A DNA stretch of 41,295 nucleotides from an uncultured Clostridiaceae bacterium (GTDB lineage Bacteria; Bacillota; Clostridia; TANB77; CAG-508), in contig CAMXOP010000003.1 of the NCBI GenBank assembly GCA_947245665.1, positions 1-41,295 on the forward strand, read 5' to 3'. Each line of letters opens with the position of its first letter. The first letter of the stretch is position 1. Below are positions 33,978-41,054 of this stretch, piece by piece. The notes under the pieces are model-generated. The model did no database searches, was not told where the DNA came from, and was given only the letters and a program-made list of their open reading frames with translations. The position numbers and the translations under genes are program-made.

Positions 33978-34316
33978 TTATTTTTTGGGTTGAAATTTCA
34001 CCACCATATACATTAAAGGTAAAAATAATGCAAGTGTAGTTATTCCTATAATAGACATTATAGTTTGTAATGTACTGCTAATTGGAACTATATTTGCAAT
34101 TAGCAAAGATGACATAAATATTAATGCATCTACTCCAATCAGTGATACGCAAACCTTTCTTTTTAACTTTCTATTTTCCTCCTCTGATGCAGTTTCCTTT
34201 GTTACGTCTAATTTTTTATAATCTTTGTAACCTCTACAACTACTATAACCTTTATAACCACTATAACTTTTATAACTTTTATAACCACTATAACTTTTAT
34301 AACCTTTATAATTCAT
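33978..34316 (-). CDS. Small membrane protein with Tyr/Lys/Gly repeat
   Basis: A 112-residue protein. Residues 1-34 repeat short units such as YKGYKSYSGYKSYK, with Tyr about every third residue. A charged linker comes next, then two hydrophobic helices (about 57-75 and 83-104) and a short basic end. An AGGAGG site and a terminator mark it as a real gene. I do not recognise the family. The Tyr-rich head probably faces the cytoplasm or is exposed at the surface; a role cannot be given. At DNA level the repeat is built from ATAGTGGTTATAAAAGTTAT-like units and may vary in length. Confidence 0.6.
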   Translation of the reverse strand: MNYKGYKSYSGYKSYKSYSGYKGYSSCRGYKDYKKLDVTKETASEEENRKLKRKVCVSLIGVDALIFMSSLLIANIVPISSTLQTIMSIIGITTLALFLPLMYMVVKFQPKK

Positions 34317-34421
34317 ATTATACCTCCTAACAAATTATTGTTTACAGTTACATTTCATATCCAACTTGCTTTTGCAATGTTTACTTTATGTTGATATTAT
34401 ACTTTGTCTGTTATTAGTTCT

Positions 34422-34477
34422 CAATAGGGACTGGGCTTTTGGGCCAAAAAAGTTGTCAAAAAGTACCGTCCCTATTG
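34422..34477. repeat. REP-like hairpin after the lysozyme gene
   Basis: CAATAGGGAC (34422-34431) is the exact complement of GTCCCTATTG (34468-34477), with an inner GGGC/GCCC-type helix. It lies 13 bases beyond the stop of the GH25 gene and may also end its transcript. Confidence 0.55.
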
Positions 34478-34489
34478 ACACTATTGACA

Positions 34490-35725
34490 TTAAATTCTTA
34501 TTGTTTGACCAGCATATATTAGGTTTGGGTTTTGTATTCTATTTAGTCTTACTATTGTTGCTATTGGTACGCCATATCTTCTTGATATTCCATATAGTGT
34601 GTCTCCCCATTTTATTTTATATAGTGTATGTTTTAGGTCATATCTATTTGTTGGTATTATTAGTCTTTGACCTACATATATTAGGTTTATATTTCTTATT
34701 CCGTTTTCTACTGCTATTGCTCTTGCAGTTGTTCCATAACTTGCTGCTATTTGGCTTAAAGTATCTCCCGCTTTTACAATGTATATTGTTTGACCTGATG
34801 TTGAATTTCCATCAGTGTCTGTTGGTGTTTCTCCACTTGGTACTATTAACGTTTCTCCTGCATAAATTAGGTTTGGATTTGCTATATTATTTAATTCTAC
34901 TAGTCTTGCTACTGTTGTATTATATTTAATAGCAAGTCTGCTTAAAGTATCTCCTCGTTGTATTGTTATTGTTGTTGTTCCTCCTGCTGATGGTTCATTT
35001 GTATTATCTGGTAATGGTATACTTCCACTTGAACTTAATAATACTTGCTCTGTAAATTTATTCCTATCTACATATCCACCTATTCCTGCTACTTCTCCTT
35101 TATCTGTATATTGCCAACCTGCCCATGTACTCCATTTTCCATTTGGAGTTGGTTGTTCTACTTCATATTGTGCTACCCATAGTGGATAATTTGTAAGTTC
35201 CCCTGAGAATATGTTAGTAGCATCATTTGTATTGCTATATATTATTACTTCTTTTCCAGTTAAGTTTTCTACTGTTCTCATGAATGTTATTCCTATCTGA
35301 TTTATTTCTGCTACTGATAAATTCCCAAAGCTCTCAAAGTCCATGGCTAATCTGCAATCTGGTTCCTTACCACTAATTACAGAAACGAAAAACCTTGCTT
35401 CTTGCACTGCTTCTTCATTACTTCTTGCTATTAAATAATGATAAAAACCTACTTTTAATCCATTTGCTTTTGCATTTGTATAATTTTGATTAAAGTATGG
35501 ATCTACAAAGCTTTTTCCTTCACTGGATTTCATATATACTATTTCAATTCCACTTTGTTTTACTTCTGCATAATTGATATTTTCTTGCCATCCACTTACA
35601 TCAATTCCCTCATATATAACATCACTTGAAGGAGAAAAAGCATATACTGGTGCTATTAATATGTACATTGGAGCTGTTACTAATATTAGTAAGCTTACTA
35701 ATATTTTAAATATACTTTTTTTCAT
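34490..35725 (-). CDS. GH25 lysozyme with three LysM domains
   Basis: A 411-residue secreted cell-wall hydrolase. The signal peptide is about 1-29 (ending PVYA). The GH25 catalytic domain is about 37-240, with GIDVSGWQ, YHYLIARS, the active-site AMDFES and GWQYTDKG. Three LysM domains follow (about 255-297, 312-355, 365-411), each with GDTL and NPNLIYAG-type segments, and these bind peptidoglycan. It cleaves muramyl bonds outside the cell, in wall turnover, spore release or attack on other bacteria. The AGGTGG site, a SigA-type promoter and a Spo0A-box sequence upstream suggest control linked to stationary phase or sporulation. Confidence 0.93.
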   Translation of the reverse strand: MKKSIFKILVSLLILVTAPMYILIAPVYAFSPSSDVIYEGIDVSGWQENINYAEVKQSGIEIVYMKSSEGKSFVDPYFNQNYTNAKANGLKVGFYHYLIARSNEEAVQEARFFVSVISGKEPDCRLAMDFESFGNLSVAEINQIGITFMRTVENLTGKEVIIYSNTNDATNIFSGELTNYPLWVAQYEVEQPTPNGKWSTWAGWQYTDKGEVAGIGGYVDRNKFTEQVLLSSSGSIPLPDNTNEPSAGGTTTITIQRGDTLSRLAIKYNTTVARLVELNNIANPNLIYAGETLIVPSGETPTDTDGNSTSGQTIYIVKAGDTLSQIAASYGTTARAIAVENGIRNINLIYVGQRLIIPTNRYDLKHTLYKIKWGDTLYGISRRYGVPIATIVRLNRIQNPNLIYAGQTIRI

Positions 35726-35746
35726 TTTTCCACCTGCCTTTTTTAT

Positions 35747-35775
35747 ATTGTATGAAAATAGTAAAATAGAGTGAA
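35747..35775 (-). promoter_or_regulatory. Promoter of the GH25 lysozyme gene
   Basis: Minus strand: TTCACT (35770-35775), a 17-base spacer and TACAAT (35747-35752). Confidence 0.6.
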
Positions 35776-35793
35776 TATCTCTTATTTATTCTA

Positions 35794-35800
35794 TTCGACA
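35794..35800 (-). promoter_or_regulatory. Spo0A-box sequence upstream of the lysozyme promoter
   Basis: TGTCGAA on the minus strand, 18 bases upstream of the -35 hexamer, a place suited to activation by Spo0A~P. The sequence match alone is weak. Confidence 0.4.
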
Positions 35801-35940
35801 AAACTTCTATTATTTCGCTATTGAGGCTTTATTGATTTTATGTTAATATTGTTTTGTTTAGTATTTTAATTTAATCTTATTAAACTTTTAGGATATTCTT
35901 TCCTAAAATATTTTCCAAATTCATTATAAAATTAAATATA

Positions 35941-36825
35941 AATGTAGTTGATAGTATAGAACTATTAGAATTAAAAAACGACTATACTTTTAAGCGTGTT
36001 TTTGGCTTTTCTGGAAATGAAGATATTACTAAAGATTTATTAAGTGCTATATTAAAAGAACAAATAAATAATGTAGAACTTAATTGCAAAGAAATACTTG
36101 AAAGAGAAGTTTTTGACGATAAACTAGGCATATTGGATATTAGAGTAAAATTAAATTATAATATTGATTGTGATGTTGAAATGCAGGTTGTAGATCAGAA
36201 AAATATAGAAAAGAGATTACTTTTCTATTTAAGTAAAATGTATGGTCAAAATGTTAAAAAAGGTCAAAAATATATAGAAACAAATAAGTGTATAGCCATA
36301 TTATTTACAAACTTTAATATTGAACAACTTAAATCAATTAAAAAATATAAAACAAAATGGAACTTTAGAGAAGAAGATTATTCCAATATAATCTTGACAG
36401 ATGCTATGGAAATTCATATAATAGAATTGTACAAAGTAAAAGAGTACTCAGAAAATAAAGAACTTGATACTTGGGTTAATTTTATTAATGAAGTAGGTGA
36501 TTTTGATATGAGTAAAGCAAATGAGCAAGTAAAAAGGGCAAAAAAAATATTAGAAGAAATAAGTAATGATGAACATGAACAATATTTAGCACATTTAAGG
36601 GAAAAATACATATTGGATCAAAATAATTTATTAGATACAGGATATGAACGTGGTTTTGAACAAGGTGTAAAAGATGGTGTTGAAAAAGGCATTGAGCAAG
36701 GTATTCAGCAAGGTTCTAGACAACGTGAAATTGAAATAGCTAAAGAAATGAAAAAACAAAATTATTCCATAGAGGAAATTCAAAAAATAACTAATTTAAC
36801 AAAAGAAGAAATTGAAAAATTATAA
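35941..36825 (+). CDS. Rpn/PDDEXK_2-family nuclease, start codon not found
   Basis: A protein of the recombination-promoting nuclease (Rpn, PDDEXK_2 'transposase') family. The open frame runs from after a TAA at 35881, and the family part begins near 35965 (ELKNDYTFKRVFGFSGNEDI). The nuclease core is GILDIRVKLNYN followed by CDVEMQ, and the C-terminal tail has the usual repeats of the type GFEQGVKDGVEKGIEQG. No ATG, GTG or TTG in this frame precedes the conserved N-terminus, and I see no ribosome site. The first usable start is TTG at 36133, inside the domain. So the gene has probably lost its start codon or uses ATA/ATT. Rpn genes are often mobile and degenerate. Confidence 0.65.
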   Translation, partial: NVVDSIELLELKNDYTFKRVFGFSGNEDITKDLLSAILKEQINNVELNCKEILEREVFDDKLGILDIRVKLNYNIDCDVEMQVVDQKNIEKRLLFYLSKMYGQNVKKGQKYIETNKCIAILFTNFNIEQLKSIKKYKTKWNFREEDYSNIILTDAMEIHIIELYKVKEYSENKELDTWVNFINEVGDFDMSKANEQVKRAKKILEEISNDEHEQYLAHLREKYILDQNNLLDTGYERGFEQGVKDGVEKGIEQGIQQGSRQREIEIAKEMKKQNYSIEEIQKITNLTKEEIEKL

Positions 36826-36867
36826 TTTGAGTAACTAATTTAAAATACTAAACAGAATAAAAGGGCA

Positions 36868-36913
36868 TAGTGGTGTCGTTTTCTCCGAAGTATTCCCACA
36901 AACGATGCCACTA
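36868..36913. repeat. Interrupted inverted repeat after the Rpn gene
   Basis: TAGTGGTGTCGTT (36868-36880) and AACGATGCCACTA (36901-36913) are complementary except at two positions, around a 20-base loop. It is followed by TTTTTT after a short gap. It may be a terminator or the end of a small mobile element. Confidence 0.5.
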
Positions 36914-36936
36914 CAAGTCAATTTTTTCTATACTAC

Positions 36937-36973
36937 AAGTAAAAGACCACTATTAAAAGCGGTCTTTTTACTT
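36937..36973. terminator. Bidirectional terminator
   Basis: AAGTAAAAGACC (36937-36948) pairs with GGTCTTTTTACTT (36961-36973) with one bulged T. It lies between convergent genes. Confidence 0.7.
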
Positions 36974-37402
36974 TTATTTACATATGATTTTAAAGTCATC
37001 AAAAAATGATGTATGTTCATCTTGTGTATTTGCGTAGTCTACTAAGCAGTCATGGCAGTTTCCAAATTTATGGCACCGCCAAGCTGCACTTCCTGCATAG
37101 TCCCCTATACACATTCCTAAATCTTCCAATTCCTTAACTTTTTCTGTTGGAGTAATTTTTCCTCTTGCATGAATATCTGCTATTTGTTCTTCTGTTAATG
37201 GTTTTGTTTTGTGTATTTGATATTCATTTTCTATTAATGTTTTTATTTCTTTACATTCATAATTATTAGCTGTAGTATTATCCTTTTTTGATGTGCTTCC
37301 TTCGTTATTGCTTACACCTATAATTATTATGCGAATTATAAATACAAATATAATTATAGCTACTACACTCATACCTATATAGAACAATATTAGTTTTCCC
37401 AT
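36974..37402 (-). CDS. Membrane-anchored Cys/His-rich protein
   Basis: A 142-residue protein: an N-terminal membrane helix (about 4-29), a polar linker, then a compact C-terminal domain with SAAWRCHKFGNCHDCLVDYA, whose Cys and His residues could bind a metal or form disulfides. I do not recognise a named family. An AGGAGG site precedes the ATG. Codon 109 is an in-frame CGG (37076-37078) that must be read without a frame change, because the +1 frame stops 11 codons later and the conserved-looking Cys/His segment lies in frame 0. This is therefore a counter-example to universal shifting at CGG. Confidence 0.7.
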   Translation of the reverse strand: MGKLILFYIGMSVVAIIIFVFIIRIIIIGVSNNEGSTSKKDNTTANNYECKEIKTLIENEYQIHKTKPLTEEQIADIHARGKITPTEKVKELEDLGMCIGDYAGSAAWRCHKFGNCHDCLVDYANTQDEHTSFFDDFKIICK

Positions 37403-37550
37403 ACTTTTCCCTCCTACAATAATTATTAAGTTGCCAGTTACTCTCTATGTTAAACTCCTTTTAAGAGGTTTATAAATTTTATGTTTGAATTATACTACAT
37501 TTTTGTACTTTTTACAATACTTACTTAATATAGTAAACTAGGTGATTTTT

Positions 37551-39045
37551 TTGAGAAAAGTTAAAGTTTTTTTGCTTAATGGTATTTTACTTACTTGTAC
37601 TTCTCTTTTACTTAGAAGTATTGGTATGTTTTTTGGTGTGTATATTTCTAATAAAATAGGGGCTGAGGCGGCTCGGAGTTTATCAGCTTATTATGTCAGT
37701 GTATATGCTTTTTGTATGTTTTGCAAGTTCAGGGGTTAACCTTGCTACTTCAAGAATTGTTTCTGAGCAGATGGCTTATGGTAAGGAAGATGGCATGAAG
37801 CTTGCTGTAAAGAAATGTATTAATTATAGCTTGTTTATGGGAGTAGCTTCAGCTGTTTTACTATTTCTATTTTCTCCTTTTATTTCTACTTATTGGTTAC
37901 ATTCTAAGGTGAGCAGCATGCCTCTTAGAATTATTGCGGTTAGCCTTCCTTTTTTATCAATAAGTAGTAGTATTAATGGGTATTTTTCTGCTATTAGAAA
38001 TGTTAAAAAAACAGCAATTGCTCAAGTTTTAGAACAAATTATTAGAATTTATTTTGTTACATTTTTTATTAATTACTTTTTGCCTTCTGGAATTGAGTAT
38101 GCTTGCATTTCATTGGTTCTAGGCGGTACTATTTCTGAAATCTGTTCTTTTTTACTTCTTTTATTTTCTTATAAAAGAGATATTAGAAAAAAGAAATGTG
38201 TTATGAATAGAGGAGATAATTATACAAAGCAAATTTTAAGAATTACTCTTCCTATTGCTTTTACTTCATATGTTCGCTCTGGGCTTTCTACTTTAAAACA
38301 AATTCTTATTCCTATGCGTTTAGAAAAGTCTGGAATATCATGTGAAAAGGCACTTTCTCAGTATGGTATGATTAATGGTATGGCTATGCCACTTATAATG
38401 TTTCCTTGTGCATTTATTTCTTCTTTTAGCATGTTACTTATTCCTGAGTTTTCATATTTAAATGCTAAGAAAAGTTATGATAAAATTAATTTTGCTATTA
38501 ATAAGATACTTAAGTTTTGCTTTATTTTTTCTTTTTTAATTATGGGAGTTTTTTGGTGCTTTTCTGAGGAGCTTTCTAATAGTATTTATAGCGAGGCTGA
38601 TGTTTCTATTTTTATAAAAGTACTTTCTCCGCTTATTGTTTTAATGTATATTGATAATGTGGTTGATGGTATTTTAAAAGGATTAGATAAACAAGTGGCT
38701 GTTATGGGAATTAATATTTTGGATTTATTTACGAGTATAACTTTTATTTATTTTTTACTACCTATTCAAGGAATTAAAGGTTATATTGTTGTGCTTTTTA
38801 TTAGTGAAATTTTAAATGGTTTAGTTAGCTTACTTTTGTTGATCAAAGAAACTAAGATTAAATTAGATTTTACAAATTGGATTTTAAAACCTTGTTTTGC
38901 TGTTTTTTTACTTAATTTAGTTTTTAAGAATTATAGCCCTAGTGGCATTTTAGAATTAACTGTTCAAATTTTGTTCTTTTGTATTTGCTATTTTGCTAGT
39001 ATTGTTTTGTTTAGGGGGGTAGTTAAAAGTGATCTGAAATTTTAG
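37551..39045 (+). CDS. SpoVB/MurJ-like flippase, read through a +1 shift at CGG
   Basis: A polytopic MOP-superfamily flippase (stage V sporulation protein B/MurJ/Wzx type), which moves lipid-linked cell-wall or polysaccharide precursors across the membrane. The probable start is TTG at 37551 with AGGTG about 7 bases upstream; GTG at 37542 is possible. Frame 0 gives FGVYISNKIGAEA, then reads CGG at codon 42 (37674-37676) and soon stops at 37739. Skipping the C gives GVYQLIMSVYMLFVCFASSG, then NLATSRIVSEQ, exactly the family N-terminus where Gly precedes a hydrophobic residue and YQL, and continues for twelve or more membrane helices to 39045. The product is 497 residues, normal for SpoVB. Codon use is like its neighbours. 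Confidence 0.82.
37674..37676 (+). other. CGG +1 shift site, SpoVB-like gene
   Basis: In-frame codons GCG GCT CGG; the protein resumes as GGA GTT TAT CAG. GGGG and GAGG lie 8-17 bases upstream. This is the only one of the four sites on the plus strand, so the pattern is not tied to one strand of the assembly. Confidence 0.75.
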
Positions 39046-39055
39046 GAATAGTAGG

Positions 39056-39100
39056 AACACCCAACAACTTATACTTATTTAAGTACAGTTGCTGGGTGTT
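39056..39100. terminator. Bidirectional terminator
   Basis: AACACCCAACAACT (39056-39069) pairs with AGTTGCTGGGTGTT (39087-39100) with one wobble. It lies between the convergent flippase and coiled-coil genes. Confidence 0.8.
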
Positions 39101-39107
39101 ATTTTAG

Positions 39108-39713
39108 TTAGAAATATTTTTCAAATAGTGAGCTCATAGTATCTGGTATTCCATTTTCTTTGATAGCTTCTTCATATGCAAAAATAAAGTCATCATATAG
39201 TTCTTCTCCATTAGGAAATACTTCTCTGTATTCCTCTTCCATATTAATAATAGGATAATTTTTTACGCCATAACTATAATAAAATCTGATAAGTGCATAT
39301 ATTTCTGCTTTCGTAGTTACAATGATTGAGAAGCCATTATCTTTTATTGTATATATAACACTTTTAATAGCTTCAAAGTCTTGCCTCATACGATTAGACC
39401 AATAGCCACATATTTCTCCTAGCTCTTCAATTTTTCTATCAAACTCTTGCTCTTCTACTTGTATCCGTTCTTTCTCTTTTTCTAATTCTTCACGTGAATA
39501 TTTATAAGTAATATACTTATTTTGTGTACTATCAGCTACTGATATTTCAAGAAGATTATTTATCATTTCTAAATCTTCTTCATTATAACTTTCTCTTAAG
39601 TCATCCTCTTCTTTTTCTAACCGTTTTACCTGTTCATATGCAATATAAAAACTATTGCATAAACTTTTAAAATAACTTTGCAAATCATACTGGTTCATTT
39701 TGTATTCACTCAT
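39108..39713 (-). CDS. Hypothetical acidic coiled-coil protein
   Basis: A 201-residue soluble protein, rich in Glu, Lys and Tyr. Two predicted coiled-coil stretches (about 25-50 and 70-100, e.g. EELEKEKERIQVEEQEFDRK) precede a globular C-terminal half (YTIKDNGFSIIVTTKAEIYA). No signal or membrane segment is seen, and the family is not recognised. AAGGAGG precedes the ATG, so it is a real gene. It uses CGG twice as an ordinary codon (39465-39467 and 39621-39623). Reading +1 at the codon at 39621-39623 would stop at once (GGT TAG). It also uses CGT and AGG, so its codon use differs from the rest of the window and may mark recent acquisition. Confidence 0.7.
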   Translation of the reverse strand: MSEYKMNQYDLQSYFKSLCNSFYIAYEQVKRLEKEEDDLRESYNEEDLEMINNLLEISVADSTQNKYITYKYSREELEKEKERIQVEEQEFDRKIEELGEICGYWSNRMRQDFEAIKSVIYTIKDNGFSIIVTTKAEIYALIRFYYSYGVKNYPIINMEEEYREVFPNGEELYDDFIFAYEEAIKENGIPDTMSSLFEKYF

Positions 39714-39825
39714 ATTGCTTTCCTCCTTATAAAGTTATTTGCTTTCTAGTATAGTTATTGTATCAAATTATATCACAAGGTTTAACATAATGCAATACAA
39801 TTTTAAGTTATTTTTCCAAGGAAAA

Positions 39826-39845
39826 AGTCGCTGAAAGTGGCGACT
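39826..39845 (-). terminator. Terminator after the nuclease gene
   Basis: Minus strand: AGTCGC-CACTTTCA-GCGACT followed by TTTTTCC, about 16 bases after the nuclease stop. Confidence 0.75.
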
Positions 39846-39861
39846 CCCTATAATTGAAATA

Positions 39862-40599
39862 TTATTCTAATTCACTTTTTCCAGTAGCATAATCTATTTT
39901 TATACCTGGCTGAACATTATATATGTATACATTAAAGCATATTCCCTTTCCATCATCTTCAATAGAATAGCTTTCTATTTGTACACCACTTGCCATTAAG
40001 TTATTTCCTTGAAAAATCGGAGTTACTCTATATAATACATGATTTTCTGGATTTTTCTCAATATATTCTGCTACTTTATTTTCGAATGGTAACATTCCCT
40101 CTACATTCATATAACGTGTTCCTGTTATTAAGTTCTTTTCATTTGCATTTTCGCCTGCTAGTTGATACCCTATTAGATGACAACGATTATATAAGTAATT
40201 TCCTTCTACTATTCCCTCATATTTTACTGTTTGCCAGCCTGAGGGTTTTATCATTCCTATTGCTTCTCTTTTTTGGTCTTTCTTTGGCATTATTTCTTTG
40301 CATATATTCGCATATGCTACTGAACACCTACCTAATCTATCTAATGGGCTATATTTTTCAAATGCTTTTTGTGTATAGTCACTTTCTTCAAATGATGGTA
40401 TATTGTTGTTTATTGTTATATATGGAATTTTTGTATATTCTGGAATACTGGAAATATCAAATGACACAGTATTTACACTTTGAATGTTATTATTACTACT
40501 TTGGCCTTCTAAAAAATACCCTACTGTTCCTATTATAATAACTAAAATTATTAGAATTAACTGTTGTTTTATATTTTTTGTATTTTTCTTATTTTTCAT
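39862..40599 (-). CDS. Membrane-anchored DNA/RNA non-specific endonuclease (EndA-like)
   Basis: A 245-residue nuclease of the EndA/NucA-like DNA/RNA non-specific family. One N-terminal membrane helix (about 10-30) anchors it outside the cell. The catalytic region has YSPLDRLGRCSVAYANI, NRCHLIGYQLAGENANEKNL and ITGTRYMN. The RCH segment stands where the family has DRGH, with His as general base, and the following Asn-containing helix holds the metal. Such enzymes degrade extracellular DNA or act in DNA uptake. A GAGG site precedes the ATG, and a terminator follows. No partner gene is adjacent. Confidence 0.87.
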   Translation of the reverse strand: MKNKKNTKNIKQQLILIILVIIIGTVGYFLEGQSSNNNIQSVNTVSFDISSIPEYTKIPYITINNNIPSFEESDYTQKAFEKYSPLDRLGRCSVAYANICKEIMPKKDQKREAIGMIKPSGWQTVKYEGIVEGNYLYNRCHLIGYQLAGENANEKNLITGTRYMNVEGMLPFENKVAEYIEKNPENHVLYRVTPIFQGNNLMASGVQIESYSIEDDGKGICFNVYIYNVQPGIKIDYATGKSELE

Positions 40600-40670
40600 A
40601 TTGCTTTTTACCTCTCTATTTTTATTATAAATAGTATAGCATAATGAAAAAATATATAAAAGTTTTATTT

Positions 40671-41048
40671 TTAATTTTCTTTAAATAACATATCATATCC
40701 ATTTTGTGAATATAATTCGTATTTTCCATTTTTATATTGTAACATGGCTCCTTCTTTTGCTACATTTTTTAATTCTTCTTGGGTTATATATTCTTTAAAT
40801 TCTATTTTTGATTTTTCTGTAAAATCACTTAAGTATATTTCATTTTCTCTATCCTCTGTTACTAAATATAAATGTCCTTCTTTTCTATAATTTCGTAATT
40901 CCTCATTTATATCCATTTTTGATAAATTTTCTTTTGTTTTTGGCTGTTCCATATTTTTTAGAAAATTTGTTAATTCTTCTATAAAACCTTTTACATCAAT
41001 ATTACTTTTTATATCCTCTTTTATATTTTTTAAAATATTTAAATCCAT
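40671..41048 (-). CDS. Hypothetical small protein
   Basis: A 125-residue soluble protein with Lys/Glu-rich helices in its first half and a likely beta-rich second half (GHLYLVTEDRENEIYLSDF, later MLQYKNGKYELYSQNGY). I do not recognise a family. The start at 41048 is chosen because AGGAGG lies about 7 bases upstream; the ATG at 41054 is too close to it. The gene stands alone upstream of the nuclease gene on the same strand. Confidence 0.6.
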   Translation of the reverse strand: MDLNILKNIKEDIKSNIDVKGFIEELTNFLKNMEQPKTKENLSKMDINEELRNYRKEGHLYLVTEDRENEIYLSDFTEKSKIEFKEYITQEELKNVAKEGAMLQYKNGKYELYSQNGYDMLFKEN

Positions 41049-41054
41049 ATACAT

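Noticed and set aside
5137-37676. The four CGG breaks as homopolymer sequencing errors
   Set aside because: The extra C is not next to another C at any site, and the sites are on both strands. A non-homopolymer systematic error is still possible and is kept as an alternative.
5137-37676. CGG simply reassigned to another amino acid (e.g. Trp or Gln)
   Set aside because: A reassigned sense codon would keep frame 0, but in all four genes the conserved protein continues only in +1.
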